The notes beneath the pieces are model-generated. The model was not told the DNA's origin, did no database searches, and was given only the letters and a program-made list of their open reading frames with translations. DNA of 64,000 nucleotides, taken from contig NZ_QUOT01000001.1 in the NCBI RefSeq assembly GCF_003390375.1, positions 3,286,001-3,350,000 of the forward strand, in the 5' to 3' direction. The number at the start of each line of letters is the position of its first letter. Position 1 is the stretch's first letter. Source of the stretch: Thalassotalea euphylliae. Lineage in GTDB: Bacteria > Pseudomonadota > Gammaproteobacteria > Enterobacterales > Alteromonadaceae. Both the position numbers and the translations under genes were made by a program. Positions 45,817 to 54,183 of this stretch are shown here, in pieces.

Positions 45817-47077
45817 CTGGCTTGGCGAGGTAATCATCCCATTTACATTAGTTGCTGTGGTGTTACTGCTGACTAGACGCTATTTATCCCACTTTTACAG
45901 CCCTCAAATGGGATACGCTAATTGGCTGCTATTACCTGTAAGTTTGATTGTCCCATTTATTGAGTTGCCAAACTGGTTTGCTGTTGTTAGCGAAGGGCAA
46001 AGCGTGCAGCGGTACTTGGCAGTTTACACAGGTGAACCTTTAAGTGCTCCTGCTGAGTTACCTTTGCTTACTATTTGGCTTGCTGGTGTACTCAGTTTAC
46101 TGGGCTTTTGGAGTATTCAGCATCTTAAACTGATCAACTCACAGTCTAATTGGCAGCTTGCTACCAATGAATTATTGCATCATGAAGTGCTAGCAAACAG
46201 CGCATTAAAAGTTTACCGAACACAGCAGGATTATAGCCCTGCGCTAGTCGGGATAGTTAAGCCGAAACTTTTGATCCCCAAGCATTTTGAGCATTTATAT
46301 TCGAAAGAGCAGCAACAGCTGATTCTTGAACATGAACTTTGCCATTTCAATCGAAATGACATGGTATGGAACACCATTGGGCTGCTGATAGTGGCTTTAA
46401 TGTGGTTTCACCCTCTGGCATGGCTAGCGTATTTGCGCTTTCGCCGTGATCAGGAAATTTCCTGTGATCAAACCGTGTTGGCGCGCAAACACACGACTTG
46501 CAGGATTAACTACAGTAAGGCCTTGTTGGTGGCGGCACAAGCATCTCCACCACTTGGCTTTGCTCAATTATCCTTTAAAGAATATGGAGATAAAAACGTG
46601 ATGTTTGAACGCATTAATATGATTAAACAAGGCTACCAAAAATCCAAACTGGTAAGTGCTGCGGTGTTGGTGGGAGCATTAAGTGTAATGTCGGCAATTA
46701 GCTATGCTGGTGATGGCTACTCAACAAATGATACGCATAAGTCGAGTAAGAAAATGAGTAACTTGGCTGACCACATCAAACCGACAGTGCGCATTGAGCC
46801 CAAATATCCGATTCAAGCGGCACGCGATAGAGTTGAAGGTTCGGTGGTGCTTAAATTTGATATTACGCCAAGCGGCAGTGTCAGCAACATTAGTGTTGTT
46901 AAAGCTATTCCTGAGAACGTATTTAATAAAGTTGCAACAACAGCGTTAGCGCAATGGCAATATGAAACATCGGCTAGTGGTTCAACCAATAATTTAGTGC
47001 AGTTGGATTTTATGATGGATGATAATTCTACATTTAATTTCGCTAACTTGACCGAGCAAATAACGGTGAGTAATTAG
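45809..47077 (+). CDS. BlaR1-like M56 membrane metallopeptidase with TonB C-terminal domain
   Basis: A 422-residue sensor/transducer candidate. The N-terminal half has about four membrane helices around the M56 zinc-protease core: HEXXH as HELCH starting at residue 175, and a downstream Glu in RRDQEISCDQ. A further helix lies near 283-300 (KLVSAAVLVGALSVMSAISYA). The C-terminal ~90 residues form a TonB-like domain (VRIEPKYPIQAARDRVEGSVVLKFDI, ALAQWQYE) instead of the penicillin-binding domain of BlaR1. It is therefore unlikely to sense beta-lactams in the known way. It is coupled to blaI by an 8-base overlap. Confidence 0.9.
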   Translation: MINWLGEVIIPFTLVAVVLLLTRRYLSHFYSPQMGYANWLLLPVSLIVPFIELPNWFAVVSEGQSVQRYLAVYTGEPLSAPAELPLLTIWLAGVLSLLGFWSIQHLKLINSQSNWQLATNELLHHEVLANSALKVYRTQQDYSPALVGIVKPKLLIPKHFEHLYSKEQQQLILEHELCHFNRNDMVWNTIGLLIVALMWFHPLAWLAYLRFRRDQEISCDQTVLARKHTTCRINYSKALLVAAQASPPLGFAQLSFKEYGDKNVMFERINMIKQGYQKSKLVSAAVLVGALSVMSAISYAGDGYSTNDTHKSSKKMSNLADHIKPTVRIEPKYPIQAARDRVEGSVVLKFDITPSGSVSNISVVKAIPENVFNKVATTALAQWQYETSASGSTNNLVQLDFMMDDNSTFNFANLTEQITVSN

Positions 47078-47090
47078 CGAAGACGTAGGA

Positions 47091-47130
47091 AAAGCTGGTA
47101 CGTAAACAGTGTAAGTTAGCTTACCAGCTT
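47091..47130. terminator. Possible bidirectional terminator between the M56 peptidase gene and rimI
   Basis: Stem AAAGCTGGTA/TACCAGCTTT with a long ~20-base loop, then TTTT on the plus strand. It overlaps the end of rimI. The long loop lowers certainty. Confidence 0.55.
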
Positions 47131-47598
47131 TTTCCCCATCACAATCGAGTCTTCATAGCCTGTTGCCGTTGGGTAGTAACCAGTGCGGCGGCTAATTTCG
47201 GTAAAGCCGTGGTTGATGTAAAGCATAATAGCGGCCGTATTGCTGGTTCTAACATCAAGCCAAAGTTGCTCGCCACCAAGGTTTTTCGCTTGTGCAATAA
47301 ACTGCGTTAGTAGCGCATTGCCAAGCCCTTGACCTTGCTCAATGGGGTTCACGCAAATATTCATTAACGTGGCTTCACCTAAAATATATTCACCAATGTA
47401 AAAGCCGATAATTTTACTGTTGCCGCTGGCGTCAATTGTTTGTGCATAGTCACCAAAGTAGCGGCCGCCTACACAAGAACGAAATAGCTTTTCTGTCCAT
47501 GGGTGGGTATGGCAAGCATTTTCAATTGGCATCAGCGCAGTCACATTATCCAATGTAATTGCGGTGTAGGTGAGGTTGTTAATACTTGAACTTGTCAT
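47116..47598 (-). CDS. rimI: Ribosomal protein bS18 alanine N-acetyltransferase RimI
   Basis: GNAT acetyltransferase of 160 residues that modifies the N-terminal alanine of ribosomal protein S18. The family features are IENACHTHPWTEKLF near 26-40, the acetyl-CoA loop NPIEQGQGLGNALL near 89-102, and LDVRTSNTAAIMLYINHGFTEISRRTGYY. It starts one base after the holD stop, the same holD-rimI order as in E. coli. Confidence 0.94.
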   Translation of the reverse strand: MTSSSINNLTYTAITLDNVTALMPIENACHTHPWTEKLFRSCVGGRYFGDYAQTIDASGNSKIIGFYIGEYILGEATLMNICVNPIEQGQGLGNALLTQFIAQAKNLGGEQLWLDVRTSNTAAIMLYINHGFTEISRRTGYYPTATGYEDSIVMGKKLVS

Positions 47599-47599
47599 T

Positions 47600-47941
47600 T
47601 TAATTAGCGAGTAGCAGCCAAAGTTGCTGCTTCAGTTGAGGCTTGCTAGCAAGCACGTCTAAACTTGGCGTGACTAGATGTTGCTTGGTTAACTCGATAG
47701 CTTCTGCTTGATGAAATTGCCAATCAAGTAAGCCTAAATCTATTTTATCTTCTTTAATACTGACTTCAGTTTGATTCAGTGACAGCGCAGTCAAAATATC
47801 TAAATATAAGCGATGGTTTGCTGTTGCTTTGACATCAATGGCTAAATAGTCTGCTGTAGGAGCTGAGTTTTGTTGATCTCGTAGTTGATACAAGTCAATG
47901 CCCATGGCGGTCAATTTATCGAATGCTGCTTGCTGGATCAT
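47600..47941 (-). CDS. holD: DNA polymerase III psi subunit
   Basis: Small clamp-loader accessory subunit that bridges to chi and single-strand-binding protein. ATG 47941 gives 113 residues (MIQQAAFDKLTAMGIDLYQLR); a TTG five codons upstream is in frame. The sequence is poorly conserved, as usual for HolD. The ending with SLDVLASKPQLKQQLWLLL resembles the E. coli C-terminus, and the tight junction with rimI supports the call. Confidence 0.82.
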   Translation of the reverse strand: MIQQAAFDKLTAMGIDLYQLRDQQNSAPTADYLAIDVKATANHRLYLDILTALSLNQTEVSIKEDKIDLGLLDWQFHQAEAIELTKQHLVTPSLDVLASKPQLKQQLWLLLAN

Positions 47942-48042
47942 AATAGGCAAATACAATTATCACTTGTGATAAACAATGATTAACGAGTTTGTTGAGCAGA
48001 CTATATGTTACGAAGTAACTGAAAGTAAAGAGAGAGAAAAAG

Positions 48043-48119
48043 TGGCAGGGGTAGAGAGATTCGAACTCCCAACCGTCGGTTTTGGAGACCGCTGTTCTAC
48101 CAATTGGAACTATACCCCT
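48043..48119 (-). tRNA. tRNA-Trp (anticodon CCA)
   Basis: A 77-base cloverleaf with encoded 3' CCA. Acceptor arms AGGGGTA/TACCCCT pair fully, the anticodon loop CTCCAAA gives CCA, and the T arm is GGGAG-TTCGAAT-CTCTC. It stands alone rather than in a tRNA cluster. Confidence 0.97.
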
Positions 48120-48132
48120 GCAGAGGCGTTGC

Positions 48133-48160
48133 ATTATACCCAACCAAAGTTAAAGGTAAA
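48133..48160 (-). promoter_or_regulatory. Promoter of the tRNA-Trp gene
   Basis: On the minus strand: -35 TTTACC, a 16-base spacer, a perfect -10 TATAAT, then a GC-rich discriminator (GCAACGCC). The -10 ends 13 bases before the mature tRNA 5' end. Confidence 0.85.
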
Positions 48161-48218
48161 CCCCTTAAAAAGCGAAAATTGCAAAAAAATAGCGGTTTTT
48201 AATTGTTTGCTGGTATTT

Positions 48219-48261
48219 TCAGCAGAAAGGGCTTGATAAGTAAACAAGCCCTTTCTGCTGA
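48219..48261. repeat. Perfect 17-bp inverted repeat (hairpin)
   Basis: TCAGCAGAAAGGGCTTG and its exact complement are separated by 9 bases. Neither strand has a T-run after the stem, so it is not a standard terminator. It lies between the tRNA-Trp promoter and a mobile element. Confidence 0.8.
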
Positions 48262-48274
48262 CAGGGGGCAACTA

Positions 48275-48552
48275 ATACCAACTTGAATAATTATTTGATC
48301 ACTCAGCGAGAATTTAAAGGCTCATAGACAAGGCTTGGCGTGCAGAGAATGGTTATTCTCTCTTTTTTGAACGAAAAGCAAATGGCATAACGCAGTATAT
48401 GAGACTTTAAAACTCGCCCTTGGGGATGCATAAGTAGCATGATAACTGCACAAAATTCACTTGATGTAGAACAACTATATCGTCATAAATTTCGTTTGTT
48501 CTAATACTGCTTATGTCATTCTGAGAGACTAAATAATTACTCAAATTGGTAT
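48275..48552 (+). mobile_element. MITE-like element, family 2, copy A (278 bp)
   Basis: Non-coding block bounded by ~32-bp imperfect inverted repeats beginning ATACCAA and ending TTGGTAT; outer arms 48275-48306 and 48521-48552. A copy of equal length lies inverted at 51356-51633. Inside, two further stems are predicted: 48307-48326 with 48398-48416, and around 48429-48434 with 48510-48515, giving a branched fold. It fills most of the 520-base gap between tRNA-Trp and the Sel1 gene. Confidence 0.82.
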
Positions 48553-48639
48553 AAATATTCGAGATAGAGGTTTTAAGTATTTTGATCTAGATGAGTAGAA
48601 TCTAGTTCATTCAACAAGCTATCTTTGCCGGTTAGTTTC

Positions 48640-49317
48640 CTAGGGCGTTGAAGCCCAATTACTCGGCCAATCAACCGTTCTTCGGCTGCGCTCTTTGAAG
48701 ATGTTTAGCTGTGTGTCTAAATACTCTTGTACAGATGCTTGCTTGTTTTTGTCAGTTTGGTGCCACACAAGCCAATTTTCAGCTACTTCTTCATTTAGTT
48801 GAGGTAGTTGCGCCAGTATTGCTGGTTGAGCACTTTTTAGTTGTTCAACTAGGCTTTGCATACTGCTATCACCTTGCCGATAGGCTTGTGCCAACCAGTA
48901 ATCTGCTTGCGGTAAGTTTTGATTGTGTAAATAAATCACCCCTAGAGTATGCATCGCACCAGGGTGCTTGCTTTGTGCGGCTTGCTCTATGTAGGTAAGG
49001 CCTTTTTCAGGGTCTTGGTAGTGATCGTTGGATAAATAGATGAGCCCCATTTTATATTGAGCACTTGGTACACCTTTAAATACAGCTTTTTTGTAGTATT
49101 TAAATGCGCGGCGCAAATTCTTTTTCGTGCCATAACCGTTGTAGTACATATCCGCTAAGGTGGCGATAGCTTCTTTGTGGCCACTACTAGCATATACATC
49201 GAAGTCATTAAAGTAACTGCGACACTTGGTACTCAAGCAAGATGTTATTTCATTTGAAGCGTAACTAGACGCTGAGTAGAAAGACAACAGCGCAATAACT
49301 AATAGTGATTTTCTCAT
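48640..49317 (-). CDS. Sel1-repeat (TPR-like) secreted protein
   Basis: A 225-residue protein with an N-terminal signal peptide (about 1-20, LLVIALLSFYSASSYA). Sel1-like repeats span about 45-160, for example ATLADMYYNGYGTKKNLRRAFKYYKKAV and AQYKMGLIYLSNDHYQDPEKGLTYIEQAA. These alpha-alpha repeats mediate protein-protein contacts, often at the cell envelope. The partner and pathway are not predictable. The last ~40 residues are basic and lie outside the repeats. Confidence 0.83.
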   Translation of the reverse strand: MRKSLLVIALLSFYSASSYASNEITSCLSTKCRSYFNDFDVYASSGHKEAIATLADMYYNGYGTKKNLRRAFKYYKKAVFKGVPSAQYKMGLIYLSNDHYQDPEKGLTYIEQAAQSKHPGAMHTLGVIYLHNQNLPQADYWLAQAYRQGDSSMQSLVEQLKSAQPAILAQLPQLNEEVAENWLVWHQTDKNKQASVQEYLDTQLNIFKERSRRTVDWPSNWASTP

Positions 49318-49534
49318 GCTAAATTCCTTCTTATTCCAAGTATGTTATCCGACTATGTTACCTAAAGTAGCAATTGCTAATTTGGCTGTTAGCGTTTGCA
49401 TTGATGTATAAATTAACCTTTCTATTCGCCGACCAACTCACCCCTCAACTCGCCCCTCAACGGCAATCCCTCAACGCTTTGTATTAAATTTACCTGCCTT
49501 TTAAGCTCTAATTTTAAACCCTATATTCAAAAGT

Positions 49535-49575
49535 GAATAGGCTTTGAAATCTTTGCACATATTCAAAGCCTATTA
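49535..49575 (-). terminator. Hairpin, probable aceK terminator
   Basis: A 13-bp stem AATAGGCTTTGAA/TTCAAAGCCTATT with a 13-base loop, about 22 bases beyond the aceK stop. The T-run on the minus strand (CACTTTTG) is weak. The rest of the 49318-49596 gap shows only a short CTCAACTCGCCCCTCAAC-type duplication near 49440-49470. Confidence 0.65.
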
Positions 49576-49596
49576 ATTCACATAACAAGCTAAAAG

Positions 49597-51339
49597 CTAA
49601 TTGTGATGGGAGGTCGGTTTTGAGTGATAAAACCTGACTTCATCTGGGTATGGAAATACATCTTCGACAATACCCGCAGCCACATTTTGTTGTGCTTGCT
49701 GCCAATAACTGGCCTCTAATAGCTCTGGGTGATGTTGTAAAAACGCTCTGCGATATTTCGGGTTAGCTAGTGCAAACGTCGCTAACTCCTCTGGGAACAT
49801 ATCGCCAGGGTCTACTGTATACCAAGGCTCTGAAGCATAAATTTGCTCTTCAGTTTTAGGTTCAGGCTTCACTCTAAAATTCACTTCGTCCATGTAAGTG
49901 ATTTCATCATAATCATAGAAAATAACGCGGCCATGGCGAGTCACACCAAAGTTTTTCAAGAGCATGTCGCCAGGGAAAATATCGGCAGCAATCAGTTGCT
50001 TGATGGCTGTACCATAGCCCAACATAGCATCACTAATTTCCTCATCACTTGCTTTAGCAAGGTAGAGATTAAGCGGCGTCATTCTGCGTTCAATATACAT
50101 ATGCTCGATAACCACCAGATCGTCTTCGTAGCGAATAATCGATGGCGCAACTTGTTCTAGCTCTGCTAATAACTCATCAGAAAACCTGTCTTTGGGAAAG
50201 GCAACTTCGGAATACTCCATGGTATCGGCCATTCGACCCACTCTGTCGTGCAGCTTCACCAGACGATATTTAGACTTCACATCTTTTTTCGTCATTTGTT
50301 TGCTTGGCGCAAACTTGTCTTTAATGATCTTAAACACATAAGGGTATGACGGGAGGGTGAATACTGACATCACCATACCTTTGATCCCTGGCGCTAGCTC
50401 AAGCTTGTCGTCGCTTTGTGCTAAGTGGTGCAAGAAGTCGCGATAAAATTGCGTTTTGCCTTGTTTGTGGTAGCCAACCGCAGAATAAAGCTCAGCCTTG
50501 GTTTTACTTGGCATCAACTCTTTTAAAAAGTTAATCATGGGCAGCAAATAAGGACAATCAACAAAGAAGTAGGCACGAGCGAAACCGAATACGACCGCCA
50601 TGTCTTCTTTATTGGTTAACAAGGTATCAACGTAAATATGGCCTTGTTCATCGTTAAGCAGCGCCACAATAAAAGGCGTTTCACCGCCCGGTGAAACCAC
50701 GCGACCAATAATGTAAGCGCCTTTATTGCGATAGAAAACTTGATCAAGAATATCAAACTTCATCTGGTCGATTGGGTAACGAGTTTTGTCTGCTTCGCGT
50801 GAAAAGCGACTGATTACGATATCAATATCACCAGCTAAATCACGAAACGGCAGGGTAAAGCCCGCTTTTTCCATGATTGTCTCAATGGTTTTTTCTAAGC
50901 CTTGCTCATTGGGTTCATAACGTGTGTAGATTTGTTTTTGACGTAGGTTGTTTAAGCATTCTTGAGAAGACTCAACAAAAATAAAACCGTTGTGGTAGTA
51001 CTTGCGCTCAAACAGATGACAAAAAATGGAATTGTAAAAGCTTTCGGCTAAATCGGACTTGTCATGATAGAGCAGCTGCTCAACATATTCTTGTTTAATT
51101 GCTTGCCATAGCGCTTCGTCTAATTCTGAAATGGCAAAGTCTTGGCGTATGGTGGCTAAGGTCTCTTTGATACGTAGATCATAAAAATCGGTTCGTTGGC
51201 GTGAAGCTTCTTGCACTTCATGCCATTGTGCTTGCTCAAAACGCTCTTTCGCTGAACGAGTGATTTCACCAAATAGGTACATATGGCGCTCAAAACCGTT
51301 AATAATGGTTTTGGCCACGGCGATAGCTAAGTTATTCAT
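49597..51339 (-). CDS. aceK: Isocitrate dehydrogenase kinase/phosphatase
   Basis: Bifunctional enzyme that phosphorylates isocitrate dehydrogenase to send carbon into the glyoxylate shunt and dephosphorylates it again. The 580-residue length is normal. The N-terminal regulatory domain runs to about 310. The kinase-like domain includes the ATP-loop region APGIKGMVMSVFTLPSYPYVFKIIKDKF, MYIERRMTPL and the catalytic segment NFGVTRHGRVIFYDYDEI. It stands alone here; in E. coli it follows aceBA. Confidence 0.97.
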   Translation of the reverse strand: MNNLAIAVAKTIINGFERHMYLFGEITRSAKERFEQAQWHEVQEASRQRTDFYDLRIKETLATIRQDFAISELDEALWQAIKQEYVEQLLYHDKSDLAESFYNSIFCHLFERKYYHNGFIFVESSQECLNNLRQKQIYTRYEPNEQGLEKTIETIMEKAGFTLPFRDLAGDIDIVISRFSREADKTRYPIDQMKFDILDQVFYRNKGAYIIGRVVSPGGETPFIVALLNDEQGHIYVDTLLTNKEDMAVVFGFARAYFFVDCPYLLPMINFLKELMPSKTKAELYSAVGYHKQGKTQFYRDFLHHLAQSDDKLELAPGIKGMVMSVFTLPSYPYVFKIIKDKFAPSKQMTKKDVKSKYRLVKLHDRVGRMADTMEYSEVAFPKDRFSDELLAELEQVAPSIIRYEDDLVVIEHMYIERRMTPLNLYLAKASDEEISDAMLGYGTAIKQLIAADIFPGDMLLKNFGVTRHGRVIFYDYDEITYMDEVNFRVKPEPKTEEQIYASEPWYTVDPGDMFPEELATFALANPKYRRAFLQHHPELLEASYWQQAQQNVAAGIVEDVFPYPDEVRFYHSKPTSHHN

Positions 51340-51355
51340 ATAAACATCCTGATTT

Positions 51356-51633
51356 ATACCAATTGAATTAACTAATTGATCAATTCAGAGCGCTGTCAGC
51401 GGTGGGAGAACAAGCTAAATTTTTGTTGATATAGTTATTCTACATCTCATCAATTTGGCGAAGTTATCGCGACGCTGACACGCTCCCAAAGGGCGAGTTT
51501 AAAAGGCTCATATGCATCGTTATTGATTTTGCCTCCCATGAAAAGAGGGGAGCGACCATTCTCTGCAATCAATGCCTTGCCTCTGAGCCTTTTAATTCTC
51601 GCTGAATGATTAAGTATTTATTTAAACTGGTAT
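51356..51633 (-). mobile_element. MITE-like element, family 2, copy B (278 bp, inverted)
   Basis: Reverse-oriented partner of the 48275-48552 element, with the same 278-base length, terminal ATACCA/TGGTAT repeats and conserved internal blocks (GCAGAGAATGG, CGAGAATT, ATGTAGAA.AACTATATC). It keeps the same stems with different bases, for example GAGCGTGTCAGCG/CGCTGACAGCGCTC with one bulge, where copy A pairs CATAAG/CTTATG. It starts 16 bases upstream of the aceK start codon, so it may contain or displace that gene's promoter. Confidence 0.82.
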
Positions 51634-51804
51634 TACTTAACGGCTTAGCCGAAAAAACTGCTCAGTTGAGCATAACCGATGAATCTATTTAGTGCTTGCG
51701 TTTTTTTTGCCAATAGTCGCTATTGAATCTATCAATATTGCTTGAATTTACGCCGCCTCGGCACTAGACTTACGCGGTTTTTTTGTTGCTGGCTGGCGGT
51801 GTAT

Positions 51805-52851
51805 ATGCGTGTTTCTGATTTTGCTTTTGATTTACCTGAAGAGTTAATTGCTCGTTATCCAAAACAAGATCGTACTGCCAGTCGTTTAATGACGGTTGAA
51901 GGCAGTAGTGGCGACATCACAGATGGCACTTTTGTTGATGTGTTAGCGCAGCTAAACGACGGTGACTTACTCATTTTCAACAACACTCGTGTAATTCCTG
52001 CCCGCATGTTTGGTAAGAAAGCCTCGGGTGGTAAGCTCGAAGTGTTGGTTGAACGGGTATTAGATGAACATCGAGTGTTAGCTCATATCCGCTGTAGCAA
52101 ATCGCCAAAACCTGGCACTGAAATTATTTTGGAAGAGTCTGTGTCGGCAACGATGGTTGCTCGCCACGACGCACTGTTTGAATTGGCATTTGAAGGCGAA
52201 GAAAAAGTCTTAGACATTCTCGAACGCATTGGTCATATGCCATTGCCACCTTATATCGACCGCCCAGATGAAGACTCAGATCGCGAGCGTTATCAAACCG
52301 TTTACAATGAAAAACCTGGCGCTGTTGCTGCGCCAACCGCAGGTTTGCATTTTGATGATGACTTACTGGCAAAAATTCAAGCCAAAGGTGTAGATCTTGC
52401 TTTTGTTACCTTGCACGTTGGCGCGGGGACTTTCCAACCGGTAAAAGTTGAAGAAATTGCTGATCATGTCATGCATGCAGAATATGTGGAAGTCTCGGAA
52501 GACGTCGTGGCGAAAATCGAACAAACGAAAGCTAATGGTGGCCGTGTTGTCGCCGTTGGTACCACCTCGATGCGCTCACTCGAAAGTGCAGCGAAAGCGG
52601 CAGATGAGCAAGGCAAATTAATTGCCCCGTTTTATCAAGACACAGATATTTTTATTACCCCAGGTTTTAACTTCAAAGTGGTCGATGCACTAATTACTAA
52701 CTTCCACTTGTCGGAATCAACCTTGTTAATGCTAGTCAGCGCCTTTACAGGTTACGACAATATGATGCGTGCCTATCAACACGCAGTTGAGGAAAAGTAT
52801 CGCTTTTTCTCATACGGCGATGCGATGTTTTTAACGCGCCAAAGCCGTTAA
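51805..52851 (+). CDS. queA: S-adenosylmethionine:tRNA ribosyltransferase-isomerase
   Basis: Makes epoxyqueuosine in tRNA from preQ1 by transferring the ribose of AdoMet. I chose ATG 51805 (MRVSDFAFDLPEELIARYP), the usual family start, giving 348 residues, over an upstream start at 51742. Conserved segments are DLLIFNNTRVIPARMFG, GHMPLPPYIDRPDE, GAVAAPTAGLHFD, LHVGAGTFQPVK and TNFHLSESTLLMLVSAF. It is directly followed by tgt. Confidence 0.97.
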   Translation: MRVSDFAFDLPEELIARYPKQDRTASRLMTVEGSSGDITDGTFVDVLAQLNDGDLLIFNNTRVIPARMFGKKASGGKLEVLVERVLDEHRVLAHIRCSKSPKPGTEIILEESVSATMVARHDALFELAFEGEEKVLDILERIGHMPLPPYIDRPDEDSDRERYQTVYNEKPGAVAAPTAGLHFDDDLLAKIQAKGVDLAFVTLHVGAGTFQPVKVEEIADHVMHAEYVEVSEDVVAKIEQTKANGGRVVAVGTTSMRSLESAAKAADEQGKLIAPFYQDTDIFITPGFNFKVVDALITNFHLSESTLLMLVSAFTGYDNMMRAYQHAVEEKYRFFSYGDAMFLTRQSR

Positions 52852-52956
52852 CGCTTTTTTTTAGAAAAGTATTACCAGAAACATTGAGTTAAACACGTTT
52901 AACTTAACCCCTAAACTGAAGCCGCTGGTCTGTTTTACTAGTGGGCGGAGAATACA

Positions 52957-54090
52957 ATGAAATACGAATTAATTAATAAAGACGGTAAAGCACGTCGCGG
53001 CCGTTTGACCTTTGAACGTGGTACGGTGGAAACGCCAGCGTTTATGCCTGTGGGCACCTACGGCACGGTTAAAGGCATGAAAACCGAAGAAATTAAAGAG
53101 ATTGGCGCAGAAATCATTCTCGGCAATACCTTTCACTTAATGCTACGTCCAGGCACAGACATCATCGAACAGCACGGTGATCTGCACGACTTTATTAACT
53201 GGGACAAGCCTATTTTAACCGATTCAGGCGGCTTCCAAGTATTCAGCTTAGGCAAGATGCGTAAGATCACTGAAGAAGGGGTAAAATTCTCTTCACCAGT
53301 AAACGGTGAGAAAATTATGCTAACGCCAGAGCGTTCAATGGAAGTTCAACGTGCGCTAGGCTCAGACATCGTGATGATTTTCGATGAATGTACCCCATAC
53401 CCTGCCACTCACCAAGAAGCCAAAGACTCAATGGAGCTATCACTTCGTTGGGCACAGCGCAGTAAAGATGCGCACCAAGGTAACCCAAATGCGTTATTCG
53501 GCATTGTTCAAGGTGGCATGTATGAAGATTTACGCGAAGTTTCTGTTGACGGCCTAAAGGCAATTGATTTTGACGGCTATGCGATCGGCGGTTTATCAGT
53601 TGGTGAGCCGAAAGAAGATATGATCCGCATTTTAGATCACACCACCCCCTTGATCCCGGAAAATAAACCCCGATATCTGATGGGAGTAGGCAAGCCAGAA
53701 GATTTAGTGGAAGGTGTGCGCCGTGGCATAGATATGTTTGACTGTGTCATGCCAACTCGTAATGCCCGTAACGGCCACTTGTTTGTTAGCGATGGTGTGG
53801 TGAAAATTCGCAACGCGAAAAACAAAACCGACACTGGCCCACTAGATCCAGAGTGCGATTGCTACACCTGTAAAAATTACTCAAAAGCTTATTTGCATCA
53901 TTTAGATAAGTGTAATGAAATTTTGGGCTCGCAGTTAAATACCATTCATAACCTGCGTTATTATCAGCGTGTGATGAAAGGTTTGCGTGATGCGATTGAG
54001 GCAGGTACATTGGATGACTTTGTTGCCGATTTCTATGCCCGCCGAGGCTTACCTGTACCGCCATTAGCGGAAGGTAGTGAGCAAGTTTAA
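52957..54090 (+). CDS. tgt: Queuine/preQ1 tRNA-guanine transglycosylase
   Basis: Exchanges guanine 34 for preQ1 in tRNAs with GUN anticodons. It has 377 residues. The active-site segments are DSGGFQVFSLGKM near 90, IFDECTPYP near 142, GGLSVGEPKE, and CVMPTRNARNG with the nucleophilic Asp region just before it. The zinc site CDCYTCKNYSKAYLHHL is near 305-320. It lies in the conserved queA-tgt-yajC-secD-secF order. Confidence 0.98.
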   Translation: MKYELINKDGKARRGRLTFERGTVETPAFMPVGTYGTVKGMKTEEIKEIGAEIILGNTFHLMLRPGTDIIEQHGDLHDFINWDKPILTDSGGFQVFSLGKMRKITEEGVKFSSPVNGEKIMLTPERSMEVQRALGSDIVMIFDECTPYPATHQEAKDSMELSLRWAQRSKDAHQGNPNALFGIVQGGMYEDLREVSVDGLKAIDFDGYAIGGLSVGEPKEDMIRILDHTTPLIPENKPRYLMGVGKPEDLVEGVRRGIDMFDCVMPTRNARNGHLFVSDGVVKIRNAKNKTDTGPLDPECDCYTCKNYSKAYLHHLDKCNEILGSQLNTIHNLRYYQRVMKGLRDAIEAGTLDDFVADFYARRGLPVPPLAEGSEQV

Positions 54091-54183
54091 TCATTTTGCA
54101 CAGCAGCAAAATGTAGCGCTTTATTAGCGTTAACAAAGCGCTAAGAATTCAATTTATAAATATTAAAAGAAGTAGAGGAAATT

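Noticed and set aside
44574..47077. Beta-lactam resistance system
   Set aside because: There is no beta-lactamase or PBP gene, and the M56 protein has a TonB-like C-terminus in place of the penicillin-binding sensor domain.
48275..48552. Integron attC site or group II intron remnant
   Set aside because: It lacks the RYYYAAC/GTTRRRY core sites and intron domain V; the paired termini and equal-length copies fit a MITE better.
49430..49475. Short direct repeat CTCAACTCGCCCCTCAAC between the Sel1 gene and aceK
   Set aside because: Only two imperfect units in a pyrimidine-rich stretch; likely chance or simple slippage with no further support.
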